Positions 47,016 to 57,058 are shown, counted from the stretch's first letter. The stretch: 64,000 bases of DNA from Streptomyces microflavus (GCF_014650075.1 NZ_BMUG01000003.1:372001-436000), one strand, 5' to 3'. Made by a program: numbers and translations. Notes: a model not told the origin generated them from the sequence alone.

Positions 47016-48341
47016 TCAGGAGGACCGTCGTGACCGTACCGCGGCGATGACGCCGAGCCCGGCGCCGACGGCCATGACGAGAAGTGCCCTCAGCCAGACG
47101 TCGTGTTCGATCTGGGTGGCGAGCACGACGCAGGACACGGCTCCGAGGACCGGAACGAGGGTCGGCGCCCGGAAATGGTCCCGGGACACCGCGTCGCGAC
47201 GCAGCACGAGGAGTGAGGTGTTGACGAGGAAGAAGACCGCCAGGAGCAGCACGACCAGCGTGGAGGCGAGCGTCGCCACATCGCCGGTCAGCGCGAGGAG
47301 CAGCGCGAGCGCGGTGGTCGTGGCGATGGCGGCCCAGGGGGTGCGCCGGCCGGGGAGGACCTTCGTCAGGAAGCGGGGCAGGAGACCGTCCCGTGCCATG
47401 CCGTAGGCCAGGCGCGAGGACATGATGCCGGTCAGCAGCGCTCCGTTCGCGACCGCCACCAGGGCGATGGCGCTGAAGAGTTCTGTGGGGACTCCTCCCG
47501 CCGTGCGGACGACTTCCAGGAGCGGCCCGCTGGACTCCGTCAGCTTTGCGGTCGGCACGGCCACCGCTGCCGCCACGCCGACCAGGACGTACACGGCGCC
47601 TGCGGTGAGGAGCGCGCCGAAGAGCGCCCGGGGATACGAGCGACGGGGGTCACGGGTCTCCTCGGCCACGTTGACGGACGTTTCGAACCCGACGAACGAG
47701 TAGTAGGCGAGCACCGCACCGCTGAGCAGGGCTGCCACGGGGCCCTCACGCGAGGTGCCGAGGTCCGTGAGCCTTGCCGTGTCTCCGTCGCCGCGCAGCA
47801 CGATCCAGGCGCCGAGCCCGATCACCAGGAGCAGTCCACCGACTTCGATGACCGTGGCGACGACGTTGGCCCGGGTCGACTCGCTGATGCCTCGCGCGTT
47901 CAGCAGCGCCAGCGCGGCCAGGAAGACCAGCGTCACCAGCACCACGGGCAGGGAGACGAACTCGGACAGGTAGTCGCCGCCGAACCCTCGGGTGAGGGCG
48001 GCCACCGACACGACGCCGGCCGCGAGCATGCAGAATCCGGCGAGGAACCCGAGGAACGGCCCGTAGGCCAGGGTGGCGTAATGCGATGCGCCGCCCGCGC
48101 GCGGATATTTGGTGACCAGCTCCGCGTAGGAGGCGGCTGTCAGCAGAGCCAGGCACAACGCCGCGAGCAAGGGGGCCCATACGGCACCGCCGGACTCGGC
48201 GGCGACCTGGCCCACCAGGACGTACACGCCTGCTCCGAGGACGTCTCCCAGGATGAAGAAGTAGAGCAACGGCGTGGTCAGAGCCTTCTTGAGAGGTGTC
48301 GAAGAGTCCGTGGCCGGGGGAGTCGTGGGAAGTGGCTTCAC
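47016..48341 (-). CDS. APC family amino acid permease
   Basis: 441 aa from GTG at 48341. About twelve membrane helices are visible. The first has FFILGDVLGAGVYVLVGQVA, the substrate-binding GAGVY motif of APC transporters; YYSFVGFETSVNVAEET and MSSRLAYGMARDGLLP mark helices 6 and 8. It probably imports an amino acid. A 14-bp palindrome covers the chosen GTG start, so the true start may differ by a few codons. The gene is divergent from the SRPBCC gene at 48471. Confidence 0.88.
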   Translation of the reverse strand: MKPLPTTPPATDSSTPLKKALTTPLLYFFILGDVLGAGVYVLVGQVAAESGGAVWAPLLAALCLALLTAASYAELVTKYPRAGGASHYATLAYGPFLGFLAGFCMLAAGVVSVAALTRGFGGDYLSEFVSLPVVLVTLVFLAALALLNARGISESTRANVVATVIEVGGLLLVIGLGAWIVLRGDGDTARLTDLGTSREGPVAALLSGAVLAYYSFVGFETSVNVAEETRDPRRSYPRALFGALLTAGAVYVLVGVAAAVAVPTAKLTESSGPLLEVVRTAGGVPTELFSAIALVAVANGALLTGIMSSRLAYGMARDGLLPRFLTKVLPGRRTPWAAIATTTALALLLALTGDVATLASTLVVLLLAVFFLVNTSLLVLRRDAVSRDHFRAPTLVPVLGAVSCVVLATQIEHDVWLRALLVMAVGAGLGVIAAVRSRRSS

Positions 48342-48353
48342 GTGGTACCACGT
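48340..48353. promoter_or_regulatory. 14-bp perfect palindrome at the permease start
   Basis: ACGTGGTACCACGT spans the GTG start codon of the permease (48339-48341) and the bases just upstream. A repressor binding here would overlap both the start and the ribosome-binding region. Confidence 0.55.
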
Positions 48354-48470
48354 ACCCGGCCTGCCGCTCAGCAGACGGCGGGCCCCTCGTATGCCTGCGA
48401 AGGTGGAGCGTAGGGCAGAAGAGGTCGGGTACGTGAGGGCCTGCGGATTCGACGAGAGCTGGAGAAACCG

Positions 48471-48926
48471 ATGGCTGTACGACACCGATTGATCGAACGT
48501 CCGGTCGAGGACGTCTGGGCGGTCCTCGCCGATCCCACGCGCTACGGCGACTGGGTGGTGGGAACATCTGAGTCGACGCCCGACGAAGGTACCTGGCCCG
48601 AGGTCGGCGCCGACATCACGTACACGGTCCAGCTGGGCTGGTGGTCCGCCCAGGGACGCACCGTCGTCCGGCGCTGTGAGGCCCCGCACGTGCTGGAGCT
48701 GGAGGCCGAGAGCGGATGGCTGGGCACCGCCCGGATCGCGCTGAAGGTACGTCGCTGGGGACGGAACACGCTGGTGATCATCGATGAGCATCCCTTGCGA
48801 GGGCCCGCCGCGAAGCTCCACAACACCGCCATCGACGCGTTCGTCCAGGTGCGTCACCGCACCATGCTCGCCCGTCTGGCGGAAGTGGTCGAGAGGACCC
48901 CAAGGCGCGAACACCAGGTCGCATGA
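48471..48926 (+). CDS. SRPBCC-fold (START/polyketide-cyclase-like) protein
   Basis: 151 aa. The N-terminus RHRLIERPVEDVWAVLADPTRYGDWVVG is the first strand and helix of the SRPBCC fold, and LVIIDEHPLRGPAAKLHNTAID ends with the C-terminal helix. The fold binds a hydrophobic ligand in a deep pocket. It is upstream of a phytoene-desaturase-like gene (72 bases between them), both rightward, so the two may handle the same lipid or polyketide substrate. No signal peptide or membrane segment is seen. Confidence 0.85.
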   Translation: MAVRHRLIERPVEDVWAVLADPTRYGDWVVGTSESTPDEGTWPEVGADITYTVQLGWWSAQGRTVVRRCEAPHVLELEAESGWLGTARIALKVRRWGRNTLVIIDEHPLRGPAAKLHNTAIDAFVQVRHRTMLARLAEVVERTPRREHQVA

Positions 48927-48998
48927 CCGTCGCACCCGCCCGTAGGACGACAGAGTGGCCGGCCAGTAGTGGCTCGGCGGGAACATGAGGAGGCAGCG

Positions 48999-50615
48999 AT
49001 GCCGGATGCGGTGGTCATCGGCGCGGGACCCAACGGGCTCGTCGCGGCGAATCTTCTCGCCGCCGCGGGGTGGAGTGTGGAGGTGCTGGAGGCGCAGCCG
49101 GAACCCGGTGGTGCGGTCCGCAGCGATCGTGGAGTCCATCCGGATTACGTGAGCGACCTCTTCAGTGCCTTCTATCCACTGGCCGCGGCGTCACCCGTAC
49201 TCGGCGGGCTGGAGCTCCAGGAGGAGGGGCTCGAATGGAGCCGCGCCCCTCGGGTGCTGGCCCACCCGCTGTCGGACGGCCGGTGTGCGGTGCTCGAACG
49301 GGAGTTGCGGGAGACGGCGGCGGGTCTGGATACGTTCGCGGCGGGTGACGGGGCGGCCTGGCTCGATCTGTACGGCACCTGGACCCGTCTGGGCCCCGAC
49401 ATCCTGCGCGCGCTGTTCACCCCTTTCCCACCCGTACGGGCCACCGTCCGGCTGGCCGCCAAGCTCAGGGCGGCCGGGGGACTTCGTCTGGCGCGGACGA
49501 TGGTCCTGCCCGTGCGTCGCCTCGGTGAGGAGGAGTTCCGCGGCGAAGCGGCGAGGCTCCTCCTTGCGGGGAACGCGCTGCACGCGGATCTCGGCCCCGA
49601 GGCGGCAGGCAGCGGAGGTTTCGGCTGGCTGATGTCCATGCTCGGCCAGACCTACGGATTTCCCGTGCCGGTCGGAGGGGCCGGGGCGCTCACAACGGCC
49701 CTGGTGCGCCGACTGGAGCGGCACGGCGGTGTCGTCCGGTGCGGGGAGCGCGTGGACGAGATCGTCGTACGCGCAGGACGCGCGGTCGGCGTACGCACCG
49801 CGAGCGGTGAATCCGTTCCGGCCTCCCGTGCCGTGCTCGCCGATGTCTCCGCACCGGCGCTCTACGGCGGACTGGTCGACCCCCGGTTCCTACCTGATCG
49901 GCTGCTGAACGATCTGCGTCGCTTCCAGTGGGACTTCGCTACCTTCAAGGTCGACTGGGCGCTGAACGGACCGGTGCCGTGGACCGCCGGTGAGGCGTCC
50001 ACGGCGGGGACGGTTCACCTGGCCGACGGGGTCGACGGTCTCACCCGGTTCGCCGCGCAGATCGCGACCGGGCAGGTGCCCGACCGTCCCTTCCTCCTCT
50101 TCGGGCAGATGACCACGGCGGACGCCACACGCTCACCCGCCGGCACCGAGTCGGCCTGGGCCTACACCCATGTTCCGCACCGCATCAAGGGAGACGCCGG
50201 CGAGGACGCCCTCACGGGGCGGTGGGACCGGCGCGAACAGGAAGCCATGGCCGACCGGATGGAGCACGAGATCGAGCGCTGGGCGCCGGGGTTCCGATCG
50301 CGTGTCCTCTCCCGTCGGGTTCTCGCTCCTCCGACCATCGAGGCCATGGATGCCAACCTGCTCGGCGGCGCGATCAACGGCGGCACCGCCGCCGCGCACC
50401 AGCAGCTGGTGTTCCGCCCGACCCCGGGCACGGGACGGCCCGAGACACCGGTGAAGAACCTGTACCTCGCCTCCGCCTCCGCACATCCCGGTGGCGGCGT
50501 GCACGGGGCCCCCGGCGCGAACGCGGCCCGCGCCGCGCTGCGCGCCGGGAGCGTATACCGCCTGCACACCCCTGCGATGCCCTGGGCCGCCCGGGCGGGG
50601 AAGCCCACCAAGTGA
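48999..50615 (+). CDS. Phytoene desaturase-like FAD oxidoreductase
   Basis: 538 aa from ATG at 48999, with GAGGAGG upstream. The FAD motif VVIGAGPNGLVAANLLAAAG starts at residue 4. A second segment, AMDANLLGGAINGGTAAAHQ, and the end motif NLYLASASAHPGGGVHGAPG match the NAD(P)/FAD-dependent oxidoreductases near CrtI that act on isoprenoid or polyketide chains. No carotenoid genes are nearby, so the substrate is open. It is distinct from the FtdC/FtdD pair: it lacks PGGCCTAW. It is convergent with the SDR gene. Confidence 0.87.
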   Translation: MPDAVVIGAGPNGLVAANLLAAAGWSVEVLEAQPEPGGAVRSDRGVHPDYVSDLFSAFYPLAAASPVLGGLELQEEGLEWSRAPRVLAHPLSDGRCAVLERELRETAAGLDTFAAGDGAAWLDLYGTWTRLGPDILRALFTPFPPVRATVRLAAKLRAAGGLRLARTMVLPVRRLGEEEFRGEAARLLLAGNALHADLGPEAAGSGGFGWLMSMLGQTYGFPVPVGGAGALTTALVRRLERHGGVVRCGERVDEIVVRAGRAVGVRTASGESVPASRAVLADVSAPALYGGLVDPRFLPDRLLNDLRRFQWDFATFKVDWALNGPVPWTAGEASTAGTVHLADGVDGLTRFAAQIATGQVPDRPFLLFGQMTTADATRSPAGTESAWAYTHVPHRIKGDAGEDALTGRWDRREQEAMADRMEHEIERWAPGFRSRVLSRRVLAPPTIEAMDANLLGGAINGGTAAAHQQLVFRPTPGTGRPETPVKNLYLASASAHPGGGVHGAPGANAARAALRAGSVYRLHTPAMPWAARAGKPTK

Positions 50616-50652
50616 CGGCCTGGCTCTGCTGACAGGGTTTCGCTCCGGGCCC

Positions 50653-51549
50653 TCAGCGCGGATCTGCTGTTCTTCCGCCATTCCGAACGGTCGCGCGCCG
50701 TGCTGCTCGTCCTCCGGCTCCCAGCAGCCCCGTCGCTGTATACCGGGAGTGCGTCAACTTCCTACGGGCTACCTGAGTGATTACTCCCGGCAGAACGCCG
50801 CGCACCAACTGGCTGCTCCGAAGCCACCCCGGTGCGTACACGGAGGACGCACGTCTCTCTACCGAGGTGACCACGCGGTGGGCCATATGTTCGACGGAAC
50901 TGACGGCGCGGGCGGGCTGCGGCATATGGCTTCGGAGTTTCCTCATCACCGTGTAACGGTCGGCGTCGCGAATCATGTCTGTGTCAATCCAGTTGAGATA
51001 CGCGATCCCGACGCTCACCCCGCAGGGGGCCGTTTCGGCACGCAGGGAGTTGGCGAAGGATTCCACGCCGGCTTTGGACGCGCAGTAGGCACTCATCATC
51101 GGCACCGCTCCGATGGACGCGATCGATGCGATCTGGAGGTAGTGGCCGCGAGTGTCGAGCAGCTGCGGCAGGAACGAGCGGGCGGTGACTGCGCTGCCGA
51201 TCAGGTTGACCTCGATCACGCGTCGCCAACTTGCCGGATCCGAGTCGAGGAAAGGGCCGGCTTCGGCCACTCCTGCGTTGGCGACAACGATCGAAACGGG
51301 GCCCATGAGACGGTGCACGTCCTCAGCAGCGTGGACCATCGCGTCGTCGTCGGTAATATCCACGGGCCAGGACCGCGACACTGTCGGGAGTTCGGTGGCC
51401 GTCCGAGCGAGGGCGTCCTCCTCCAGGCCGAGCAGAGCCACGTTGACCCCACGGGCAGCCAATTCCTTGGCGATGGCCTTGCCGAGCCCACGTGCGCCAC
51501 CGGTCACGACGGCCGTGCGACCGCTCAAGAGCCGCTCGTGGTCAGTCAT
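50653..51549 (-). CDS. SDR family NAD(P)-dependent oxidoreductase
   Basis: 298 aa. Cofactor loop TGGARGLGK near residue 17, VANAGVAEAG near 88, and catalytic YCASK near 158 with the serine in IASIASIG. The C-terminal 60 residues go beyond the core and are basic and Pro/Arg-rich. Substrate unknown. The gene is noticeably lower in GC than the windows on either side. It is convergent with the phytoene-desaturase-like gene and divergent from the decarboxylase-like gene across a 265-base gap. Confidence 0.9.
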   Translation of the reverse strand: MTDHERLLSGRTAVVTGGARGLGKAIAKELAARGVNVALLGLEEDALARTATELPTVSRSWPVDITDDDAMVHAAEDVHRLMGPVSIVVANAGVAEAGPFLDSDPASWRRVIEVNLIGSAVTARSFLPQLLDTRGHYLQIASIASIGAVPMMSAYCASKAGVESFANSLRAETAPCGVSVGIAYLNWIDTDMIRDADRYTVMRKLRSHMPQPARAVSSVEHMAHRVVTSVERRASSVYAPGWLRSSQLVRGVLPGVITQVARRKLTHSRYTATGLLGAGGRAARRATVRNGGRTADPR

Positions 51550-51814
51550 GGGTCATTCTCCAGGTGTACGCGGCTCGTTTCCGTAGCCTGACGATGTGCG
51601 GTAGAGCCTGACGCCGTAAAGACCGGGAGGTCTTCATCGGCGTGCTCATATGTAGTTGGCGTTTCGCTCAGATCAGGGAATTTTCCCAAGATGCCATCGT
51701 CTCACTGCCACGGGTTCGTGTGCTCCCAAAGGGCGTTCTCGGGTGTCGGCATTTTCCCTTTCGGCTGTGCCCCCCTCCTCGTTTCCTCACTCCTTCAGTG
51801 GGAAGCTGCGCAGT

Positions 51815-53293
51815 ATGGACCATTCGCAAGTTCCTGTACTGGACGCTCTGAAGGCGTACCACGCACGAAACCTCATGCCGTTCACACCGCCCGGCCACAA
51901 GCAGGGCCGGGGAGCTGACCCCAGGGTTCGGGCGGTTCTGGGAGATCCGGTCTTCGACGCGGACATGCTGGCCGTGTCCGGCTTGGACGACCGCACCTCG
52001 TCACAAGGGGTCCTGAAGCGAGCGGAGGAGTTGATGGCCGACGCCGTCGGCGCCGAGCACACGTTCTTCTCCACCTGCGGCAGCTCACTGTCCGTGAAGG
52101 CCGCCATGCTCGCCGCCGCAGGACCGCACGAGAAGCTGTTGGTCAGTCGAGACGCGCATAAATCAGTTGTCTCGGGCCTGATCCTTGCGGGTATTCGTCC
52201 GGTATGGGTGGAGCCTCGGTGGGACCCCGCCCTCCGCCTGGCTCACCCGCCGGCTCCCGAGGCACTCCTGTCGGCGTTCGCGGAACATCCGGACGCACGG
52301 GGGGCCTTGATCACCAGTCCCACCCCTTACGGCACCTGCGCCGACATTCAGGCCATTGCGGCGCTGTGCCACGAGCGAGGTGTGCCGCTGATCGTGGACG
52401 AAGCCTGGGGTGCTCATCTGCCTTTCCACCCTGACCTGCCCACCTGGGCCATGGACGCCGGCGCGGATGTGTGCGTGACTTCGGTCCATAAAATGGGTTC
52501 GGGCCTTGAGCAGGGATCGGTCTTCCACCTGCAGGGCGAACTGATCGATGTGAAAACGCTCGCCTCCCGCGCCGACCTGCTGGACACGACCAGCCCCTCG
52601 GTCCTCATCTACGCTGCTCTGGACGGTTGGCGCCGTCAGATGGTGGAACACGGCCGTGAGCTCCTGGACGACGCTCTCTCGAGGGCCCGCCGTGTACGTG
52701 CGGAGATCGAGAACATCGAGGGCCTGCACGTCAACGACCGCGAAGACTTCTGCGCGCCGGGGCGAGCGTTCGACATGGACCCGCTACAGGTCTTCATCGA
52801 TCTGAACGGTCTCAAGCTCAGCGGATATGACGCAGCCGACTGGCTCCGCCGACACCACCGGATCAATCTGCACACCTCCGACCACAGGCGTATCAACGCC
52901 CAGCTCACCCACGCTGACGACGACACGACGACGGCACGCCTCCTTGAGGGCCTGCGTGACCTGGTTGCGCACGCCGACGAACTGCCACCCGCTCCAGATA
53001 TCCGCGTTCCGGACCCCGGCGAACTGCGTCTCCGGCAGGCGACACTGCCACGCGACGCCTTCTTCGGTGCCGTTGAGCAGGTACCGGCAGAACGAGCGGT
53101 CGGCCGGATCTGCGCCGAAATGCTCACGCCGTACCCGCCCGGAATCCCCGCCGTTCTCCCGGGCGAAGTCCTCGACCAGGCCGTAGTTGACTACCTGCGG
53201 ACCGGCGTGGACGCAGGAATGCTTGTTCCCGACGCCTCCGATACCACCATGGCTACCATTCGTGTCTCCACACGCGATGTCGGCGCCGACTGA
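51815..53293 (+). CDS. Orn/Lys/Arg decarboxylase-family PLP enzyme
   Basis: 492 aa from ATG at 51815. Fold-type I PLP enzyme: FTPPGHKQGRG near residue 22, STCGSSLSVKAAML near 90, VDEAWGAHLPFH near 198, and the Schiff-base lysine in SVHKMGSG near 228. This is the basic amino acid decarboxylase group (biodegradative type, without an N-terminal response-regulator wing), so it probably forms cadaverine, putrescine or agmatine. It also resembles the speA-like genes of Gram-positives. The leader of about 200 bases has a small hairpin, AAGACC/GGTCTT, near 51620. Confidence 0.88.
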   Translation: MDHSQVPVLDALKAYHARNLMPFTPPGHKQGRGADPRVRAVLGDPVFDADMLAVSGLDDRTSSQGVLKRAEELMADAVGAEHTFFSTCGSSLSVKAAMLAAAGPHEKLLVSRDAHKSVVSGLILAGIRPVWVEPRWDPALRLAHPPAPEALLSAFAEHPDARGALITSPTPYGTCADIQAIAALCHERGVPLIVDEAWGAHLPFHPDLPTWAMDAGADVCVTSVHKMGSGLEQGSVFHLQGELIDVKTLASRADLLDTTSPSVLIYAALDGWRRQMVEHGRELLDDALSRARRVRAEIENIEGLHVNDREDFCAPGRAFDMDPLQVFIDLNGLKLSGYDAADWLRRHHRINLHTSDHRRINAQLTHADDDTTTARLLEGLRDLVAHADELPPAPDIRVPDPGELRLRQATLPRDAFFGAVEQVPAERAVGRICAEMLTPYPPGIPAVLPGEVLDQAVVDYLRTGVDAGMLVPDASDTTMATIRVSTRDVGAD

Positions 53294-53385
53294 CTGAACT
53301 GCACGTCGAGCGCTGGAGAGGCAACTGCCCTGTCTGCCCGTGGCAGTCGCCTCCAGAGCGCTGCTATGACCTGCCTTGACGGTGA

Positions 53386-54468
53386 TCAGACTTTCCGGGG
53401 AGACAACGGCCGCAGGGCGGGGCCGTGGAGCACCTTGCCGTCGATGCCGAACCGCGATCCATGGCAGGGGCACTCCCATGCCGTTTCGGCCTCGTTGAAG
53501 GAGACCAGGCAACCGAGATGGGTACAGCGCGCCGACACAGCATGGGCAGTTCCGTCCTCCTCGCGATAGACGGCGCAATGGCGCCCCTCGATTCGGACGA
53601 CCGCGCCTGATCCCGGGGCGATCTCGGCGACCGAATCCACATGCGTGGTCTTTGCCCTGTCGCCCACGAAGTGCCGAACCACCTCGACCTGCTGCTTGAG
53701 CAGGGCAGGTGCCTCCCTCAGGGTGCTCCACAGGCGGCGGGGGTCGTACAGCCCGGCCCATTCGGGTTGCGCGCCGGTGACCAGCGCCGCAAGCAGCTGT
53801 CCGGCCATGGCGCCTCCGCTCATGCCCCAGCCGCCGAATCCGGTGGCCACATACACATGGCGCGCACCCGGGTGGAAAAGGCCGACCAGCGGCACACCGT
53901 CGCTCACATCGTTGTCCTGAGCGGCCCACCGGTACGCCGTCTCGCCGACCGGGAAGTGGTCGTGCATCCAGCGGTCCAGCCGCAAGAACCGTTGGTGGCT
54001 GTCACCCGCGCCGGGCGTAAAACTTTCACCCGTGACAACGAGCAGCCGTCGGCCCCCGTCGAGAGGCGCGGTACGGACCGATCGCTTTCCCATGTCGTCG
54101 GTGACGCACATATGCTTCGGCGCCCTACCGACCGCAATGGGGGCGGCGACAACCAGTTCCCGGCGCGGTGACAAGCGAGCGAAGTGGAGTGCCCGGTCGA
54201 ACACCGGAAAGTGAGTGGCGACGATGACGTCCTCCGCGGTGATCGTCACACCCCCCTCGGTGGTCACCTTGCAGGGACTGCCCTCGCTGAGCCCGGTCAC
54301 GCGGACTCGTTCGTAAATGAGGCCGCCTTGTGCCGTGATGTCGTCGGCCAGAGCCAGAAGGTACTTGCGGGGGTGGAACTGCGCCTGCGGAACCATTCCA
54401 CCGGACGTTGGGCTCTCGGCCCCGGCAGCGAGTGCCGGCCCGAGGGAATGGAGTGACCCGGAGCACAC
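53386..54468 (-). pseudogene. N-terminally truncated FAD-dependent oxidoreductase with Rieske domain
   Basis: 360 aa frame. It contains the C-terminal part of a DadA-like FAD domain (FHPRKYLLALADDI at residue 31 and HVYVATGFGGWGMSGGAMAG near 222) and a C-terminal Rieske [2Fe-2S] domain with CTHLGC and CPCHGS (about residues 320-345). The N-terminal FAD Rossmann motif, normally about 150 residues earlier, is missing. Full-length relatives are around 500 residues. The frame begins at a fresh ATG next to unrelated sequence, so the gene has been cut and is probably inactive. Confidence 0.7.
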
Positions 54469-54526
54469 CCGTGGGTGACCACGTTGTGCCGAAGATTGCG
54501 ATCCTCGGAATTGCGGAGTCCTTCAG

Positions 54527-54994
54527 CTATCCGGAGCGGTCCGAAGCCGGCCAGACGTAGGGCAGGCCGTCGGGGTCGTCCGGGAAGAGAGGGACGTAGA
54601 TGGCCGGGTCCTTGCTCCGAAGCGCGGACCGGTGACTACGGTGGAAGGCGGGGTTCCCCAACCACGGCGGCAATTCGTGGTCCGCTGCGAGTTCAGCCTG
54701 CGAACGCACACCCAGATCCGTTCCTCGGGGCGGCAAGCCGGCCACGAGTGAAACGGCGCACGTATCCGCGCGCCCGGTAGCCGTCCACACCCGGCAGACC
54801 TCGAGCCCGTACCGCACCAGCGCCTCCTGATAGCCCGTCCACATGCGAACAGCCGGGTGGTGACGCCACCCGTAACCAGGGACCGTCAGGCCGCGCAACA
54901 CCTGAAGTGCTTCGACGCGCTGCTTGCCCAAGCGCCGGGAGTCGAGCGATGCGGCGGAAGCGACGAAGTCGGGATAGGGCAAGAACGTCTGCAT
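54527..54994 (-). CDS. MSMEG_6728/pyrimidine dimer DNA glycosylase family protein
   Basis: 155 aa. MQTFLPYPDF at the start, then SLDSRRLGKQRVEALQVLRGL, WRHHPAVRMWTGYQEALVRYG and a late LPPWLGNPAFHRSHRSALRSKDP are the marks of this small family, which aligns with phage DenV-like glycosylases. Repair activity on UV lesions is possible but unproven in this group. The gene looks intact although its neighbours on both sides are decayed. Confidence 0.85.
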   Translation of the reverse strand: MQTFLPYPDFVASAASLDSRRLGKQRVEALQVLRGLTVPGYGWRHHPAVRMWTGYQEALVRYGLEVCRVWTATGRADTCAVSLVAGLPPRGTDLGVRSQAELAADHELPPWLGNPAFHRSHRSALRSKDPAIYVPLFPDDPDGLPYVWPASDRSG

Positions 54995-55002
54995 GCCAGC
55001 TC

Positions 55003-55289
55003 ACCCCTTGGTCGATGCTGCCGGTCGCCGAGGCCAGAAGGGACGAGTCCCGAATGCCAGGGCTTCAATCTCGCACAACAGCACGCGCCCAGCCTCTGGA
55101 GCGAAACAACGACCTCGGTGACCGGAAGCGGGCGGGGGCCCAACCCGCGACGAAGGAACCCGTTCTTTGCCGGCCTCGTCCGGCCGATGCCTGAGCATTC
55201 CCTGTCATCCGTCCGAACCGGTGACACGCATCTTCAGGGATTTCGCCACGAGGTGCGCAAAGTCGGCTTCGGTGATCCACGTGAAAGGG
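55003..55289. other. Non-coding gap within the decay zone
   Basis: About 290 bases between the MSMEG_6728-like gene and the ADH fragment. Third-position bias is weak and short frames carry no motif. It may be degenerate coding sequence. Confidence 0.4.
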
Positions 55290-55428
55290 CCTCGCACAGG
55301 TGAAGGTCGGATCCGCAGATCCCGGTGGACGTGATCTTGACAATGACGTCCGTCGGATCCTGGATTTTCGGGTCCGGGACCGTCTCCACCCGAACATCCC
55401 GCTTTCCCTGATAGGTGAGTGCGCGCAC
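55290..55428 (-). pseudogene. 5' fragment of a zinc-dependent alcohol/formaldehyde dehydrogenase
   Basis: From GTG at 55428 the frame reads [20 protein letters not shown], then [15 protein letters not shown] with the catalytic-zinc cysteine and GSDLH of the family, about 46 residues. Family similarity then ends abruptly, where relatives continue with a loop and GHE. The rest of the roughly 390-residue enzyme is gone. Confidence 0.75.
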
Positions 55429-55551
55429 AGTCCGCTCCCTACTTCGTCGGCATTCGCGAACGAGTGTGCCGGGTTCCCACCCTGTCAATCGCGAAACACA
55501 CAGACAGGTAGAGGGCCGGGACACGAGCGGCCCCTTTGCGATGATGCAGCC

Positions 55552-55737
55552 ATGAAGAGCAACGCGCTCATCGTGGTCGACATGATCAATACATACGATC
55601 ACCCCGATGCCGACCTGCTCGTTCCATCCGTCCGGAGCGCACTGCCCCACATCGCGAGGCTCATCGCCCGCGCCCGATCGGAGCATGTCCCGGTCATCTA
55701 TGCCAGGATCACCCCAGCGGACGACGTCGACTTCTGA
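55552..55737 (+). pseudogene. 5' fragment of an isochorismatase-family hydrolase
   Basis: 61 residues from ATG at 55552: [19 protein letters not shown] is the isochorismatase N-terminus with the catalytic Asp, and [12 protein letters not shown] follows. A TGA then ends the frame at 55735-55737, where homologues carry on for about 120 more residues. The ATG has no clear ribosome-binding site. It is probably the stub of a deleted gene. Confidence 0.7.
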
Positions 55738-55801
55738 CATCGGTACGCGAGGGCGCTGCGGTACCGTCCCGCCCGCAGCGGGCCGGGCCGAACTGCAGAG
55801 T

Positions 55802-56197
55802 TCAATCGAGGTAGTGGGCGTGCCCCTGGTCATCGAGGCCGACGGAGCCCGGGCCCTCGGGGATGATGCAGAACTCGTTGCCCTCGGGGTCGGCCATCAC
55901 CAGGAAACCGCCGTCGGCGTACTCTTCCAGCCGTCGCCCTCCGAGTGCCTCGACTCGCTGCCGCTCGGCTCCCGGGTCGGGGGAGGTGATGTCGAAGTGC
56001 ATGCGGTTCTTCCCGGCCTTGGGCTCGCCGGCCTGTTGAAAGCCCAAGCCCAGCCCCCTCTCCCGCCGCAGCCAGACGTAGGGGCCGGTACGGTTCACGA
56101 TCGGACGGCCGAGCAACTCGGACCAGAATGCGGCGAGCCGCTCGGGGCCGTCAGCGTCGATGATGAGGGCGTTGATCTGCAGAGGTGCCTCTGTCAT
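55802..56197 (-). CDS. VOC family (glyoxalase-like) protein
   Basis: 131 aa from ATG at 56197, AAAGGA upstream. Two babab units: [11 protein letters not shown] near residue 25 and [23 protein letters not shown] near 90, with NRMHFDIT and the late ADPEGNEFC that supplies metal ligands in this fold. Role unknown; relatives are antibiotic-resistance or dioxygenase-like. It is intact inside a decaying stretch. Confidence 0.87.
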   Translation of the reverse strand: MTEAPLQINALIIDADGPERLAAFWSELLGRPIVNRTGPYVWLRRERGLGLGFQQAGEPKAGKNRMHFDITSPDPGAERQRVEALGGRRLEEYADGGFLVMADPEGNEFCIIPEGPGSVGLDDQGHAHYLD

Positions 56198-56426
56198 GGG
56201 TCGATCCTTTATCACCGGGCGACCTCGCGAAACACCTGTGGTCGCCGCCTCGGACAATGGCTCGCCCGGCTCGCCCATCTCGGCTGTTTCGGTCGGCTCC
56301 ATACGCGGATGGGCACTTCGTCGAGGGCGAGTGGCCGCAAAGGGTCTCCTCCTTCCAGGCGCTGTGCGGGCGTGCCTCCGGCGGAGGCGCCGACAACGGA
56401 CCCCGGGGCGTACGGGGCCACAGCTT

Positions 56427-57058
56427 TCAGGCTCGCGCGTTGTTCGGCTTGGGCTGTCGGATGCGCGCGTCGAGCTCACGCTGGTAGAAGTCGATGGAGC
56501 CGGCGGGGCCGGGGCCCGCGACCTGCATGACCAGCCTGTCGAAACCCGGGTCGATGTAGCTCTGGGCGGCCTCGATGTAGCGTCCGGGGTCCGCTCCGCA
56601 GGTCAACCTCTCCAGAATATCCGCACGGTGGTGGTCGCAGCATCGAAATCGCCGTCGTACGGGCCGGTTCCGCCGGCGCCACGGTAGTGCTGGACGATGC
56701 TCGGCTTGTCCTCCGTGGCAAACAGGCCGTCGCCCAGTTCGGCGACGATGCGCCTCGACATGTGGCCGCTGGCGGCCACCGCGACCAGAGGCATTTCGCC
56801 GGGGAGGTCGAAGGCCCCGTCGTCCTGCAGCCGCAGATGCTTCCCCTCGTAGAACCGGTACCCCCGCTCCAAAGCAGCGTGTTCGTTGAGCCGCTTCCCC
56901 GAGCCGACTCCTAGGACGAAGCGGCCTTCCGAGAGGGCGAGTGTCGCGGCCGCCTGAGTGATGATGGCGGGGTGGCAGCGCACGGTGGGGCACGTGACCC
57001 CGGTCCGCAGACCGATCCGCGATGTCTTGGCCGCGATACACTCGGTGATCTCATTCAC
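56427..57058 (-). pseudogene. Decayed LLM-class F420-dependent oxidoreductase
   Basis: Family features are spread over two frames. The frame from 57058 has LRTGVTCPTVRCHPAIITQAAAT and FVLGVGSGKRLNEH, then ends near 56603; the continuation AAQSYIDPGFDRLVMQVAGP is in the frame ending at 56427. The N-terminal 60 or so residues and internal parts of the barrel are missing as well. A frameshift near 56620-56650 and deletions make this non-functional. Boundaries are approximate. Confidence 0.75.

Noticed and set aside
51815..53293. Decarboxylase-like gene as a PTM ornithine supply gene
   Set aside because: It would consume rather than make ornithine, lies 14 kb from the cluster and has separate regulation and different base composition.
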